Assembly (NCBI RefSeq): GCF_004770265.1
Contig: NZ_RQGQ01000017.1
Coordinates: 620,001 to 684,000, forward strand
DNA length: 64,000 bases
Direction: 5' to 3'
Source: Leptospira congkakensis
GTDB lineage: Bacteria > Spirochaetota > Leptospiria > Leptospirales > Leptospiraceae
Shown here: piece after piece, positions 16,948 through 25,729 of the stretch
How the letters are laid out: every line of letters starts with the position of its first letter
How positions within the stretch are numbered: position 1 is the first letter of the stretch
Made by a program: the position numbers and the translations under genes
The notes under the pieces: generated by a model
Database searches by the model: none
The model's input: only the letters and a program-made list of their open reading frames with translations
Told to the model about the DNA's origin: nothing

Positions 16948-17113
16948 TGCTACTCCAATAAAAATTACGGCCTATAGACTTGCAAAGAAAACCGATATTC
17001 CCCAAACAAGAACCAGTCAAATTTTACTCTATAAAAGATCCGGTTCTGCTGATACGGAAATATGTTTATCAAAATTCTTCGGAACTACCTCTCAATTAGT
17101 TGTAATTACATAG
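16943..17113 (+). pseudogene. HigA-family antitoxin remnant
   Basis: This frame encodes ITAYRLAKKTDIPQTR, then SQILLYKRSGSADTEI and LSKFFGTTSQ, which is the helix-turn-helix core of HigA/VapI-type antitoxins (usually ITAYRLAKxTGIPQTRISxI ... ADTALRLSKFFGTSxEFW). The normal N-terminal HPGEILxEEFL part is absent and the C-terminus goes out of frame after TSQ, where FWLNLQ is expected. The reading frame has no good start. It is therefore a truncated, probably dead antitoxin. No HigB toxin was found beside it. Toxin-antitoxin genes are common integron cassette cargo. Confidence 0.68.
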
Positions 17114-17135
17114 TCAAGAGGCACATAACACCACC

Positions 17136-17666
17136 ATGAAATACATCGCATTACTTAGAGGAATCAATGTGGGAGGAAACAGAAAGGTCGAAATGAAAAA
17201 ACTTCGAACACTTTTTGAATCCTTCGGTTACACGGAAGTTTCCACTTATATCAATTCAGGGAATGTTATTTTTGAATCAGAAGATGATACAAAAACAGTT
17301 TTATTCAAAATACAAAAGAGTTTTGAAAAAGTTTTCAAATTTGAAATCCCCACTATCGTAAAGACAGAAAAGGAAATGAAAAAAATTGCAAATGCGATCC
17401 CAGCGGAATGGCAAAACGACGCCACTCAAAGGACAGATGTGGCTTATTTATTTCCAGAAGCGGATTTCAAAAATATCATTGAGGAACTTCCTCTCAAAAA
17501 AGAATTTTTGGAGATTCGTTATAGGAAAGGTGCCATCATCTGGAATATCAAAAGAGAAAATGTGAACAAAAGCCAACTGGCAAAACTCATCAGTCATAAA
17601 TTATACAAGGTGATGACGATACGAAATGTAAACACAGCCAGGTTTCTAGCAGGAGAAAAAGAGTAA
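17136..17666 (+). CDS. DUF1697 family protein
   Basis: A 176-residue protein that matches DUF1697 from its first residues: [18 protein letters not shown], then [19 protein letters not shown] and the C-terminal NVNTARFLA. The fold is two ferredoxin-like halves; biochemical function is unknown. Codon and base use return to the genome norm here, so this gene marks the right edge of the accessory segment. Confidence 0.88.
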   Translation: MKYIALLRGINVGGNRKVEMKKLRTLFESFGYTEVSTYINSGNVIFESEDDTKTVLFKIQKSFEKVFKFEIPTIVKTEKEMKKIANAIPAEWQNDATQRTDVAYLFPEADFKNIIEELPLKKEFLEIRYRKGAIIWNIKRENVNKSQLAKLISHKLYKVMTIRNVNTARFLAGEKE

Positions 17667-17780
17667 AAAAATCAAAAATGTAGACTTCCAGAGTATGTAC
17701 GAATCAAGAAGAACTTTTTTGTTATACAATTCAAAGTAATCTAAAGTTTGGAAAAATTAAACATACCTTGTTTTTTAGTG

Positions 17781-17804
17781 AAAACTAGAAAGTTACGTTT
17801 CTAG
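17781..17804 (-). terminator. Intrinsic terminator of the TetR gene
   Basis: Read on the minus strand, CTAGAAA, a 6-base loop and TTTCTAG form a 7-base-pair stem followed by TTTT. It lies 12 bases after the tetR stop codon. The stem is weak (AT-rich), so some read-through is likely. Confidence 0.6.
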
Positions 17805-17815
17805 ATAAATCCATC

Positions 17816-18406
17816 TCAACCTAGTCCCTTCAATACCGCTTCAATCGTATCCACTAACAACGGTTCTCTATTTTCATCCGAATGTTGTGCCACAAGTTTC
17901 GGGTGCGTGAAAGCAGTCCCTGCAGAGATCAAAATTTCTGTAATTTGGTTCACATCTCGTTTTTTGATTTTCTTTTGGTTTATCGCTTCTGTGACCAAAC
18001 TCGACATTTGGGTGTGCATATTGGATAAATGAGTTTGGATGAAAGGTTTGGACTCTTCCGCGGCCATATCGAATGCTTTATACAATTCTGGATCTAGTTT
18101 TACTTTTTCCAATTTCATTCGGTGGAGGTTTTGAAACCAAGTGAGGATCTTTTGGATGGGGTCTCGTTTTTCTTTTACAAGCAAATCCTGTTTTTCATCT
18201 AACTTCACAAGCCAACGTTCGGAAACAGCATCAAAAAGAGCTGTTTTGTCTTGAAAATGAGAGTAGAGGGCCGCGTGGCTAATCCCCATTTCTTTGGCCA
18301 CATCTACCAATCGAACCTTTTCAAATCCCTTGGCCCTCATTTGGCCTATGGCAATTTCCACGGCTTTGTCTTGGATTTCCGAGGCTGTAAGACCGGTTCT
18401 TGGCAT
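17816..18406 (-). CDS. TetR/AcrR family transcriptional regulator
   Basis: A 196-residue regulator. Residues about 10-56 form the TetR DNA-binding domain (AIGQMRAKGFEKVRLVDVAK, EMGISHAALYSHFQDKTALF). The helical C-terminal part is the variable ligand-binding domain. It is divergently transcribed from a short-chain dehydrogenase gene across a 139-base region holding a clear promoter with repeated ACTTAC half-sites, so it very likely represses that gene and itself. The ligand is unknown, possibly a lipid or aldehyde. Confidence 0.9.
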   Translation of the reverse strand: MPRTGLTASEIQDKAVEIAIGQMRAKGFEKVRLVDVAKEMGISHAALYSHFQDKTALFDAVSERWLVKLDEKQDLLVKEKRDPIQKILTWFQNLHRMKLEKVKLDPELYKAFDMAAEESKPFIQTHLSNMHTQMSSLVTEAINQKKIKKRDVNQITEILISAGTAFTHPKLVAQHSDENREPLLVDTIEAVLKGLG

Positions 18407-18477
18407 AGGGAAAGGATCGGATTCGGAACCGGGTGGTCAATCTCAAATTACAAAATGAAAAAAATGTTAGTTTTGAA

Positions 18478-18526
18478 ACTTACGGACTTGACTTTTTGTA
18501 ACTTACAAAATATACTTAATGTAAGT
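18478..18526 (+). promoter_or_regulatory. Sigma70-type promoter with overlapping TetR operator repeats
   Basis: TTGACT (18488-18493) and TATACT (18511-18516) are separated by exactly 17 bases, a near-consensus promoter for the dehydrogenase gene. ACTTAC occurs at 18478-18483 and 18501-18506, and its inverse GTAAGT at 18521-18526. The second and third copies form an inverted repeat that brackets the -10 box. Such overlap is how TetR-type repressors usually block RNA polymerase. Confidence 0.72.
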
Positions 18527-18545
18527 AAGGAAACGGTACAAATTG

Positions 18546-19295
18546 ATGCAATTGAACGGAAATACAATCCTCATCACTGGGGGAACGAGTGGGATCGGTC
18601 TTGCTCTCGCGAAACGACTCTCTGATTTAGGAAATCAGATTTTAGTCTGCGGAACCAATGAAAAGAAAATGGAAGAGATTCGGAAATCTTATCCTAGTTG
18701 GGGGACTTACCTATTTGATATCTCTCGCCCTGAAGAGAGGGAAAAGTTGTTTGAAAAAACCACAAAAGATTTTCCAGAACTGAATGTATTATTCAACAAC
18801 GCGGGTATGCAAAGGTATCCTAAACTGGGTGAAGTAGAACCTTGGGCAGATTTGGGAAAGGAAATCGATTTAAATTTTGGAGCTCCCATCCATCTTTCGA
18901 TGTTATTCGCTAAACACCTGTTTGCAAAGAAAAATGCAGCGATTTTGAATACTACTTCTGGATTGTCACATATCCCTTTGGCTTATGCCCCAGTTTATAG
19001 TGCTACCAAAGCGGCTTTACATTCTTTCACATTGACTTTACGATTCCAATTTCGTAACCAACCCATTGAAGTGATTGAAGTTTCTCCACCGATGGTAGAT
19101 ACAGATTTAGGAATCCCTAACACACATACGGCGGGACTGAACTTAGACGAATATGCAGATACTGTGATGGAAGGATTACGAAATGGAGATTTAGAAATCA
19201 CTACTGGTTTTTCTACCGTCTCCGCCAATGCTAGTCGGGAACAAAAGAATGAACTCTTTTTGTCTATGAACCAAGCAAGGAGTTCCTCAAACTAA
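18546..19295 (+). CDS. Short-chain dehydrogenase/reductase (DltE-like)
   Basis: A 249-residue NAD(P)-dependent oxidoreductase. The cofactor loop is ITGGTSGIG (residues 10-18), NNAG is near 85, the serine lies in NTTSGLSHIP and the catalytic pair in YSATKAALH. The start ATG 18546 has AAGGAAA upstream. The SPPMVDTDLG ending fits the DltE/YbbO-type SDRs. It is controlled by the divergent TetR gene. Its last 9 bases overlap the end of ruvC on the other strand. Confidence 0.9.
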   Translation: MQLNGNTILITGGTSGIGLALAKRLSDLGNQILVCGTNEKKMEEIRKSYPSWGTYLFDISRPEEREKLFEKTTKDFPELNVLFNNAGMQRYPKLGEVEPWADLGKEIDLNFGAPIHLSMLFAKHLFAKKNAAILNTTSGLSHIPLAYAPVYSATKAALHSFTLTLRFQFRNQPIEVIEVSPPMVDTDLGIPNTHTAGLNLDEYADTVMEGLRNGDLEITTGFSTVSANASREQKNELFLSMNQARSSSN

Positions 19296-19763
19296 AGAGC
19301 GACCCACAAAGGCACAAGCGATGGCATCCCAAGAGTCGTCGTGGCCTTTTAGATCTTTAAATCCCAAAATCATTTGGATCGCTGCCCGAACTTCCTTTTT
19401 GGTAGCGTTCCCTTTGGCAGAGATTCCTTTTTTGATCTGAGTGGCGGTAAGAGAGACTACAGGTATTTTTTCTTCACCGAGCGAAAGTAAAATGACCCCA
19501 CGAGATTCCGAAACCTTCATTCCGGTCGTTGTGTTCTGAACAAAGAACAGTTCTTCCACGGCCGCAGCTTCGGGTTGGAATTCAGTGAGGATCTCCATTA
19601 GTTCCTTTCGGATTTGGATCAAATTGTCGGGAGAAGGAGTTTTCGGAGCCACTTCAATGGTTCCGTAAGTTAAAAGTTCGGGGTTCCGGCGCAATCCTTC
19701 GGGAAAGGACAAAATTGCGTACCCCACACGGTGGGAGCCAGGGTCAATGCCGATGATTTTCAA
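19287..19763 (-). CDS. ruvC: Crossover junction endodeoxyribonuclease RuvC
   Basis: A 158-residue Holliday-junction resolvase. The four catalytic acids are visible: D in IGIDPG (residue 7), E in AVEELFF, and the C-terminal HDDSWDAIA pair. The start is TTG at 19763-19761 (KIIGIDPG follows at once) with GGAAAG 7 bases upstream; the longer upstream frame is not conserved-looking. It acts with RuvAB in recombination repair, but ruvA and ruvB are not adjacent. Confidence 0.93.
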   Translation of the reverse strand: MKIIGIDPGSHRVGYAILSFPEGLRRNPELLTYGTIEVAPKTPSPDNLIQIRKELMEILTEFQPEAAAVEELFFVQNTTTGMKVSESRGVILLSLGEEKIPVVSLTATQIKKGISAKGNATKKEVRAAIQMILGFKDLKGHDDSWDAIACAFVGRSLV

Positions 19764-19895
19764 TAATTTCTTTCCTTGGTTTCCACTTTCGCCCAGTTTT
19801 GACCTCCCGTACGCAAAACCTAGTCTAAAAATGAAAATGACAAGGTACTTTCCTTCCGTATAGTGGAAGAAAACCACCGCAGGAACGTTAAACAC

Positions 19896-21572
19896 ATGAC
19901 CGCAACGGCAGTGAAACTCGAAAAATCCCAGGCGGAGAAGGCTCTTAGTGCCCAAGCCGCCCTCCTCAATGATGTAACCAAACGACTAGCTCAGAAAAAT
20001 TCCGATAACGGCAAAGTATCCGTAAGCAAAATGGACAAAACACAACATGTGTTTTACCAATTGGCTTGGATGACGGCTCAACAACGTGTTGCTGAGAACT
20101 TTATCGTTTATGCTTGGGATGCTTCCAAGGGAACTGGCGAATTGGAACAAAAAATGGCTCTTACTTTTGTGGCCGAAACTGTTACTAACATTCGTTCTGA
20201 ACTCGCAGCTCGCCCAGCTGAATATGAACTGACTTACCAAGAACTATTCTCCAAACTTTTTTCTGATGAGATCAATGCTTATGTAGAAGCAGCATCAAAA
20301 ATGGAAAACTATGAAGCAATTGTAGACAAGATCGTTGATCTTGGACACTTCGGTGCTTACGGTCTTTCCGAAGATCACGAGAACTTTCGTGGAATCTTTA
20401 AAGATTTCGCTGAAAACGTAGTGGTTCCTCAAGCAGAACATGTCCATAGACATGACGATTTGATTCCGGCTGAAATCATCAATGGATTAAAAGACATGGG
20501 TTGTTTCGGACTTTGTATTCCCGAAAAATTTGGTGGTATCCAACCAGATGATCGTCCGGACAACATTTCCATGTTAGTGGTAACGGAAGAACTTTCTCGT
20601 GGATCACTCGGTGCTGCAGGATCACTCATCACAAGACCAGAAATTATGTCCAAGGCTCTCCTCAAAGGGGGAACGGATGAACAAAAAAACAAATGGTTAC
20701 CACTTCTTGCATCCGGTGAAAAATTCGCTGGGATCATGGTAACAGAACCTAACTACGGTTCCGATGTTGCTGGTGTATCTGTAACAGCGAAAGAAGCAAA
20801 CGGTGGATTTGTCATCAATGGTGTAAAAACCTGGTGCACATTCGCAGGTTATGCGAATCTTCTTCTTATCCTTTGCAGAACAGAATCTGATCCAAACCTC
20901 AAACACAAAGGTCTTTCGATCATTTTAGCTGAAAAACCATCTTTTGATGGTCATGAGTTCAGTTACAAACAAGAAGGTGGTGGAACAATCCAAGGGAAAG
21001 CAATCGGAACTATTGGTTACCGAGGAATGCACTCTTACGAAGTATCTTTCGAAGATTACTTTGTTCCAAAAGAAAACCTTCTTGGTGGTGATGCTGGACG
21101 TGGTAAAGGATTCTATTTCCAAATGGAAGGATTTGCTGGTGGACGTATCCAAACAGCAGCTCGTGCCAATGGTGTGATGCAAGCCGCTCTTGAAGCTGCT
21201 CTTCGTTATTCCCAAGAACGTAAAGTATTCGCAAAACCAATTTACGATTATACTTTAACTAAGTTCAAAATTGCGAAGATGGCAATGATTGTACAAGCAA
21301 CTCGCCAATACACAAACTATGTAGCAACACTACTCGATAACCACAAAGGCCAAATGGAAGCAACACTTGTTAAGTTGTATGCATCCAAAATTGCTGAGTG
21401 GGTGACTCGTGAAGCAATGCAAATTCATGGTGGTATGGGTTATGCAGAAGAGTATCCAGTATCAAGATATTTTGTTGATGCTCGTGTATTCTCTATTTTT
21501 GAAGGTGCGGAAGAAGTAATGGCTCTTCGTGTAGTTGCGAAAGACTTACTTGACCAAGCATTAGCTTCTTAA
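19896..21572 (+). CDS. Acyl-CoA dehydrogenase with N-terminal helical extension
   Basis: A 558-residue enzyme. The C-terminal two thirds is a complete acyl-CoA dehydrogenase: GIMVTEPNYGSDVAG, GVKTWCTFAGYANL, GGMGYAEEYPVSRYFVDAR and the catalytic glutamate region IFEGAEEVMALRV. The first about 160 residues are an extra helical domain (MTATAVKLEKSQAEKALSAQ onward) not found in the 380-residue classic forms. ATG 19896 is preferred; a GTG 33 bases upstream is in frame. It ends with a strong terminator, so it is likely a single-gene unit. Fatty acids are the main carbon source of leptospires, which fits several ACADs. Confidence 0.9.
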   Translation: MTATAVKLEKSQAEKALSAQAALLNDVTKRLAQKNSDNGKVSVSKMDKTQHVFYQLAWMTAQQRVAENFIVYAWDASKGTGELEQKMALTFVAETVTNIRSELAARPAEYELTYQELFSKLFSDEINAYVEAASKMENYEAIVDKIVDLGHFGAYGLSEDHENFRGIFKDFAENVVVPQAEHVHRHDDLIPAEIINGLKDMGCFGLCIPEKFGGIQPDDRPDNISMLVVTEELSRGSLGAAGSLITRPEIMSKALLKGGTDEQKNKWLPLLASGEKFAGIMVTEPNYGSDVAGVSVTAKEANGGFVINGVKTWCTFAGYANLLLILCRTESDPNLKHKGLSIILAEKPSFDGHEFSYKQEGGGTIQGKAIGTIGYRGMHSYEVSFEDYFVPKENLLGGDAGRGKGFYFQMEGFAGGRIQTAARANGVMQAALEAALRYSQERKVFAKPIYDYTLTKFKIAKMAMIVQATRQYTNYVATLLDNHKGQMEATLVKLYASKIAEWVTREAMQIHGGMGYAEEYPVSRYFVDARVFSIFEGAEEVMALRVVAKDLLDQALAS

Positions 21573-21588
21573 TTAGAAACTTAATTTT

Positions 21589-21660
21589 CTCTGTTGTTAG
21601 GGTTCACTCAAACAGCAGAGAATTTGGAAAGTAGAGGCCCGAATTTTCGGGCCTTTTTTT
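21589..21660 (+). terminator. Strong intrinsic terminator after the acyl-CoA dehydrogenase
   Basis: AGGCCCGAA (21635-21643) pairs with TTCGGGCCT (21646-21654) and runs into a T stretch to 21661. Upstream a second imperfect hairpin, TTCTCTGTTG with AACAGCAGAGAA, may add to transcript stability. This is the clearest rho-independent terminator in the window. Confidence 0.9.
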
Positions 21661-21765
21661 ATGCCCGAACACAAACCCAAATTTTTTCACTACAAAAGGA
21701 TCCATCCAAATAGAAAAAATAAAGTTGGAAACTTTGAATCCAGGGCTAGAAATTAACAGTAATCT

Positions 21766-22116
21766 ATGATCAAAAAATCAATTCCTCAACTCCCATCTTT
21801 AGATCTGCAAAAGTCCCAAAAATTTTATGAAGAGAACTTAGGATTTAAAACTCTAAAAGAATATGATGATATTTATTTATTGGAAAAGGATGGATTTGAA
21901 CTTCATTTATGGTTATGCGATGATCCATCCATCCCACAAAACTCTAGTGTTTACTACCATGTAGAATCTATAGATTCCATGTATGCCGATTACAAAAACA
22001 AAGGAATTGTCCATAAAAATGCTCACATTATGGATAAACCTTGGGGAATGAGGGAGTTTTATGTTGTCGATTTAGATGGCAATTTATTAAAATTTGGACA
22101 GAATATAAACATATAA
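21766..22116 (+). CDS. VOC family protein (glyoxalase/bleomycin-resistance fold)
   Basis: A 116-residue single VOC-domain protein. PSLDLQKSQKFYEENLGFK is the typical first beta-alpha-beta unit, ELHLWLC and REFYVVDLDGNLLKFGQ the later metal-side strands. Proteins with this ending (DLDGNLLKFGQ) are often annotated as bleomycin-resistance-like. Substrate cannot be told. It is isolated, with about 150-base gaps on either side that show nothing else apart from AT-rich sequence. Confidence 0.85.
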   Translation: MIKKSIPQLPSLDLQKSQKFYEENLGFKTLKEYDDIYLLEKDGFELHLWLCDDPSIPQNSSVYYHVESIDSMYADYKNKGIVHKNAHIMDKPWGMREFYVVDLDGNLLKFGQNINI

Positions 22117-22263
22117 TTTTGTATCAATTTACAAATTTAATGTCTAATGTTAGTGATATAATCTTATCCATGTTAAGTGTAATTTTATTCTACCGATGGT
22201 TACACTGTTCGTTTTATTAGAGTTTAGAAGATTACCAATGGGAAGATTAAAATTTAATTAAAT

Positions 22264-23046
22264 ATGAATCTAAAACTAATTTCCATTTTTGTTATTTTTT
22301 TGGTTTTGAATCTTTCTTGTAAAACACCAATGCCTGAGTTAAGTTCAGAAGCAAAAATTTCCAAAACTAAAATGATTTCCATTCGATGGACTACTACAGA
22401 TCCAATTTTAGCAAAAGTGTTTAATGAAATTTTTCCAGTGCCACCTGCCATTCTTTTGGATGAAAATGCGAATGTAGTTGATTTAACAGCAGTTCCTCTA
22501 GCGGAACCAAACCCCGATCATGCGCCCAAACCAAAAACAGAAAAACCCATCAATCCTAACGAATTACCAAGATGGGATCGTGGATTTGAGTTATCCAATA
22601 TAGAAAACCTTACCATTGTCATCAGAAAAGAAAGTCAAAAACCCTTTTATAGTATTGGAGCCAGTCTTCTCGCATTGACTATGTTATATTATGGAACAAT
22701 GGAAACAGAAGCAGAACTAGTTTGGACATCAGGTGAGACCAATTTACATAGAATTTCATTTTTATCTACTTATGAAACCATTTGGGCCCCCATGCCATTT
22801 TATATTGGGACTGTGTCGAGTATCCTTTCCCCTGCCTTAAATTCCAACCGTTACCCTTCCGTTTTACAGAGATATTGTACGCAAGAAAAACCAACAAAAC
22901 TAAGAGAGTCATTAAACCAATCACAGGCAGAAAACTGTAAAGAATACGAATCTTTTCTAAAAAGATTACTCCTCCAAAATTATGACACCATCCATTTACA
23001 ATTAAAGGAATGGGAAAAAAGAAACCAAGATTGGTTTCAACCATAA
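22264..23046 (+). CDS. Hypothetical lipoprotein
   Basis: A 260-residue protein with signal sequence IFVIFLVLNLSC (lipid cysteine at residue 19). A proline-rich linker (NPDHAPKPKTEKPINPNELP) lies about residues 80-100. A hydrophobic stretch near 125-145 (YSIGASLLALTMLYYG) suggests a further membrane contact. No family recognised. The last bases overlap the upstream region of the next gene, so the two are probably co-transcribed. Confidence 0.68.
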   Translation: MNLKLISIFVIFLVLNLSCKTPMPELSSEAKISKTKMISIRWTTTDPILAKVFNEIFPVPPAILLDENANVVDLTAVPLAEPNPDHAPKPKTEKPINPNELPRWDRGFELSNIENLTIVIRKESQKPFYSIGASLLALTMLYYGTMETEAELVWTSGETNLHRISFLSTYETIWAPMPFYIGTVSSILSPALNSNRYPSVLQRYCTQEKPTKLRESLNQSQAENCKEYESFLKRLLLQNYDTIHLQLKEWEKRNQDWFQP

Positions 23047-23063
23047 ACAAGGAACTATCTCAT

Positions 23064-23720
23064 TTGATTCAGATAAAAAAATTAGTTTCCCCAAACATTC
23101 GTAAATTTGTTCTGATTGGATCTTTCGTTTTATTAAGTACGGCTCTTCCGTTAAAGGATCTAAACTCAGTTTCTATTCCAAAAGAAAATTGGAACTTAGT
23201 GATGTATGGAGGGATTTTTACCACTACTGATTTGATCCCGATTGTGTTTCGTCAAAAAACTGACTATAAAGAATCGTATATAGGTAGTTTGGGAGTTTCA
23301 CGACCTTTTGATTACCGAATTCGATGGTTCGATTTTTTATGGGAAGGAAATGTTACTAAACATTTTGGTGAAATGAATCATTGGGAAGTGAATGGGTTTT
23401 ATATTGTAAAAATTGATCGGATGTATGGTTCTCCATTCAGTTTATCGTTAGGAGAAGGTTTGTCTCTTGCCTCGGAAAATCCAAAAATGGAAAATAAAGC
23501 CAAAGGATATTATCTAGATGGTTTACAAAAAAATGCAATTGAATCCAGAGCTTTACTGAACTATATGATGGTGGAATTTAGTTCTTATTTACCTTTCGAA
23601 AGAAAAACAGAAATATTCATACGAGTCCATCATAGGTCAGGAATTTTTGGTCTGTATTGCCCGCCCGATCCAAATTGTGGATCAAATTTTGTCAGTTATG
23701 GATTTCGAACTGCATTTTGA
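23064..23720 (+). CDS. Predicted outer-membrane beta-barrel protein
   Basis: I place the start at TTG 23064 (AAGGA about 10 bases upstream), which avoids overlap with the lipoprotein gene; an ATG at 23010 is in frame. The product (218 residues) has a signal segment (FVLIGSFVLLSTALP) and beta-strand-like sequence. It ends IRVHHRSGIFGLY ... VSYGFRTAF with a terminal phenylalanine, as in outer-membrane barrels. The late HHRSG and GSN elements recall small barrel enzymes such as lipid A deacylase PagL, but the similarity is too slight to assign. Confidence 0.62.
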   Translation: MIQIKKLVSPNIRKFVLIGSFVLLSTALPLKDLNSVSIPKENWNLVMYGGIFTTTDLIPIVFRQKTDYKESYIGSLGVSRPFDYRIRWFDFLWEGNVTKHFGEMNHWEVNGFYIVKIDRMYGSPFSLSLGEGLSLASENPKMENKAKGYYLDGLQKNAIESRALLNYMMVEFSSYLPFERKTEIFIRVHHRSGIFGLYCPPDPNCGSNFVSYGFRTAF

Positions 23721-23783
23721 TTCAGCAGCACAACAGACTCACATTGCACTGCAGAACCAATTCCGTCGATTGAAGATAGATAA

Positions 23784-24467
23784 CTAATTTGAATTTGTTT
23801 TGATTGGTTCTTTAATCCAATCAAATTTTGCGTCTTTATGTTTCCCTTCCTCCACTAACTTTTGTACGTTAAGAAGTGATTCATAAGGAGTGTCTGTTAA
23901 AACCAAATTGATTACTGATTGGGGAACCGATCCACCTGGTTCAAAATGAGCTTGGTATTCGATTTTTAGTTTTCCATTGGCTTGTGGAATGATTCGCCAA
24001 ACACCTTCAAAGTTTTCCATACGGGTGACACCGGAGGGTGTAGGTCGTGCATTGGAATCAAGTCGTTTGATTTTCATGACTGTTGCCAAAGTTTTTTCGT
24101 TCTGTTCAAACCCGCGGTCCATAATCAAATCACGGTCATTGACTGGCCATGGGGCACCGTTACGAAGATAAACCACTGATTTTTTTTCTGTCCCAGAAAG
24201 TACAGTGAGTTCTTTACATTGGTGGTACAGATTTTTGCAAGAAGCAGGGTCTGTGAGTAGGGCAATGATTTGAGAGATCGAGGCATCCACTTCCGTTCTA
24301 CCTAAAAATTCATCTAGATTAGAACCAGCAAAGGGACGAGTTAGGACTTGGATCCCTTTTTTACGTTTAGACTCCGACCATTCTGATGACTGGGCAACAA
24401 GATTGGATATGTTAGATAGAAGGGAAACTCCTATCAATGTGAATAGAACAAATTGTTTTTTTGTCAT
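23784..24467 (-). CDS. START domain lipid-binding protein, exported
   Basis: A 227-residue protein with a cleavable signal peptide (FTLIGVSLLSNISNLVAQ). The mature part matches the StAR-related lipid transfer fold: VDASISQIIALLTDP, a YLRNGAPWPVNDRDLI segment (the W-P-x-x-x-R-D motif is diagnostic of START), FEGVWRIIP and the C-terminal amphipathic helix with NLVLTDTPYESL. It probably binds a hydrophobic ligand in the periplasm. It is the last gene of a three-gene minus-strand operon with a beta-lactamase-fold lipoprotein. Confidence 0.85.
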   Translation of the reverse strand: MTKKQFVLFTLIGVSLLSNISNLVAQSSEWSESKRKKGIQVLTRPFAGSNLDEFLGRTEVDASISQIIALLTDPASCKNLYHQCKELTVLSGTEKKSVVYLRNGAPWPVNDRDLIMDRGFEQNEKTLATVMKIKRLDSNARPTPSGVTRMENFEGVWRIIPQANGKLKIEYQAHFEPGGSVPQSVINLVLTDTPYESLLNVQKLVEEGKHKDAKFDWIKEPIKTNSN

Positions 24468-24469
24468 GG

Positions 24470-25717
24470 TTACTTACCTATTTGTAAATGTATGAGAGGC
24501 CTTACTGTTTCTGCGAAGAATAATGAGGTTGAGGAAGCTGGTAACAAACTCAATCCATTTTTTCTTCCGATATTATTGACTGCTAAGATGGCCATATAAC
24601 TTCGATTTTTATCCACCCATGGATAAAATCCATTGATTCCAATGCTATGAGAAATGAGATCTTTGTCACATTCTGCGGGAATCTCCGTATTGGTGCAAAA
24701 TCTCCAGTTGCCGAGACCATACTGCCATTTGTATCCAAATGCAGAGAATTGGGAATATCCAATCTTCGCACCTTGGTATTGGTCTGCTAAAATTTCAGTC
24801 ACCGAAGTTGTGGAAAGAAAGTTAGCAATGTTTGCACCTGATGCATTTTTTGCTGTTCCATTGGTCAGAAGTGCATTTAACATTCTAGCATAATGTTCTG
24901 GTGAGATAGAAAGACCAAAGGCTCCAGACAAACTTCCATCAGTGGCTTCAGTAGAACGAATGTTACCACTCCAAACAGCTTGGTTAACATCCCATCCCAA
25001 AGGAGTGACAATGAGTTGTGTGAAAATTGTATTCCAAGTTTTTCCACAAGATACCTCTAACATACGTTGTGCAACTGCCATGTGATTGGAATTGTATTGG
25101 AATAAAGCTCCCGGTGTTCCTGTGGATTGGTCCCGGATTTCATTCACACAGGTATCTTTTTGTGTACCTGTGGCACCGACGGGTAAGGTAGAAATACAAC
25201 TGGCTTGCCCTGATCCGCTTGATCCACCAGCGTTAAGACCTGAAGTAAAAGATAATAATTGGCGAAGAGTGATGGTACCTTTGGTCCCAGTCCATCCAAG
25301 AATTTCACCAGTGGTTCGACTTAAGGATAAAGTCCCTCCTGTCGCACAAGTCCCTGTTGTCACGGTTCCACATCCAGCATAGGTTCCACTATTGGCATTA
25401 CAATCAATCGCACGCATGGCGGTAATTGCAGTGACCCATTTGGATCCAGAAGCAATGGGACGGTAAGTATTATAATCTAATATAGATTGTCTCGCATAAA
25501 TCCTGTTACCTGACCCATCAAAAACCTGGAAACTAGCACCTTCGTCTGTGGTTTTAGCATATTGATCAAAACAAGTATCCATACTAAAACAGGATCCAAA
25601 GATTCCTGCGGTAAGTATAGATTGTGCTCCCTTATCTGTTGAAACTGATTTTTGGCAATTCGCAAAAAGATAAAGCTGTAGAAGAGATACTAAAATTATA
25701 AAAAAATTAGATTTCAT
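24470..25717 (-). CDS. Beta-lactamase-fold serine hydrolase lipoprotein
   Basis: A 415-residue lipoprotein (FIILVSLLQLYLFANC). ATG 25717 is favoured because AGGAACC precedes it; an ATG four codons earlier is also in frame. The SxxK pair is in IASGSKWVTA, the YxN-type motif in FQYNSNHMAV and the third box in SHSIGINGF. It belongs with class C/esterase-type penicillin-binding-fold proteins. It has many cysteines for a bacterial envelope protein, with a CNANSGTYAGCG-type insert near residue 105. Possible roles are ester or peptide hydrolysis in the periplasm; there is no sign that it is a resistance enzyme. Confidence 0.82.
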   Translation of the reverse strand: MKSNFFIILVSLLQLYLFANCQKSVSTDKGAQSILTAGIFGSCFSMDTCFDQYAKTTDEGASFQVFDGSGNRIYARQSILDYNTYRPIASGSKWVTAITAMRAIDCNANSGTYAGCGTVTTGTCATGGTLSLSRTTGEILGWTGTKGTITLRQLLSFTSGLNAGGSSGSGQASCISTLPVGATGTQKDTCVNEIRDQSTGTPGALFQYNSNHMAVAQRMLEVSCGKTWNTIFTQLIVTPLGWDVNQAVWSGNIRSTEATDGSLSGAFGLSISPEHYARMLNALLTNGTAKNASGANIANFLSTTSVTEILADQYQGAKIGYSQFSAFGYKWQYGLGNWRFCTNTEIPAECDKDLISHSIGINGFYPWVDKNRSYMAILAVNNIGRKNGLSLLPASSTSLFFAETVRPLIHLQIGK

Positions 25718-25729
25718 AAGGTTCCTCAT

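Noticed and set aside
16817..17135. Active HigBA toxin-antitoxin module
   Set aside because: Only the antitoxin core is present, both ends are lost and no RelE/HigB-type toxin frame is found on either strand nearby.
24470..25717. Beta-lactam resistance gene
   Set aside because: The motifs are those of the broader serine-hydrolase fold and the context is a lipid-binding protein operon.
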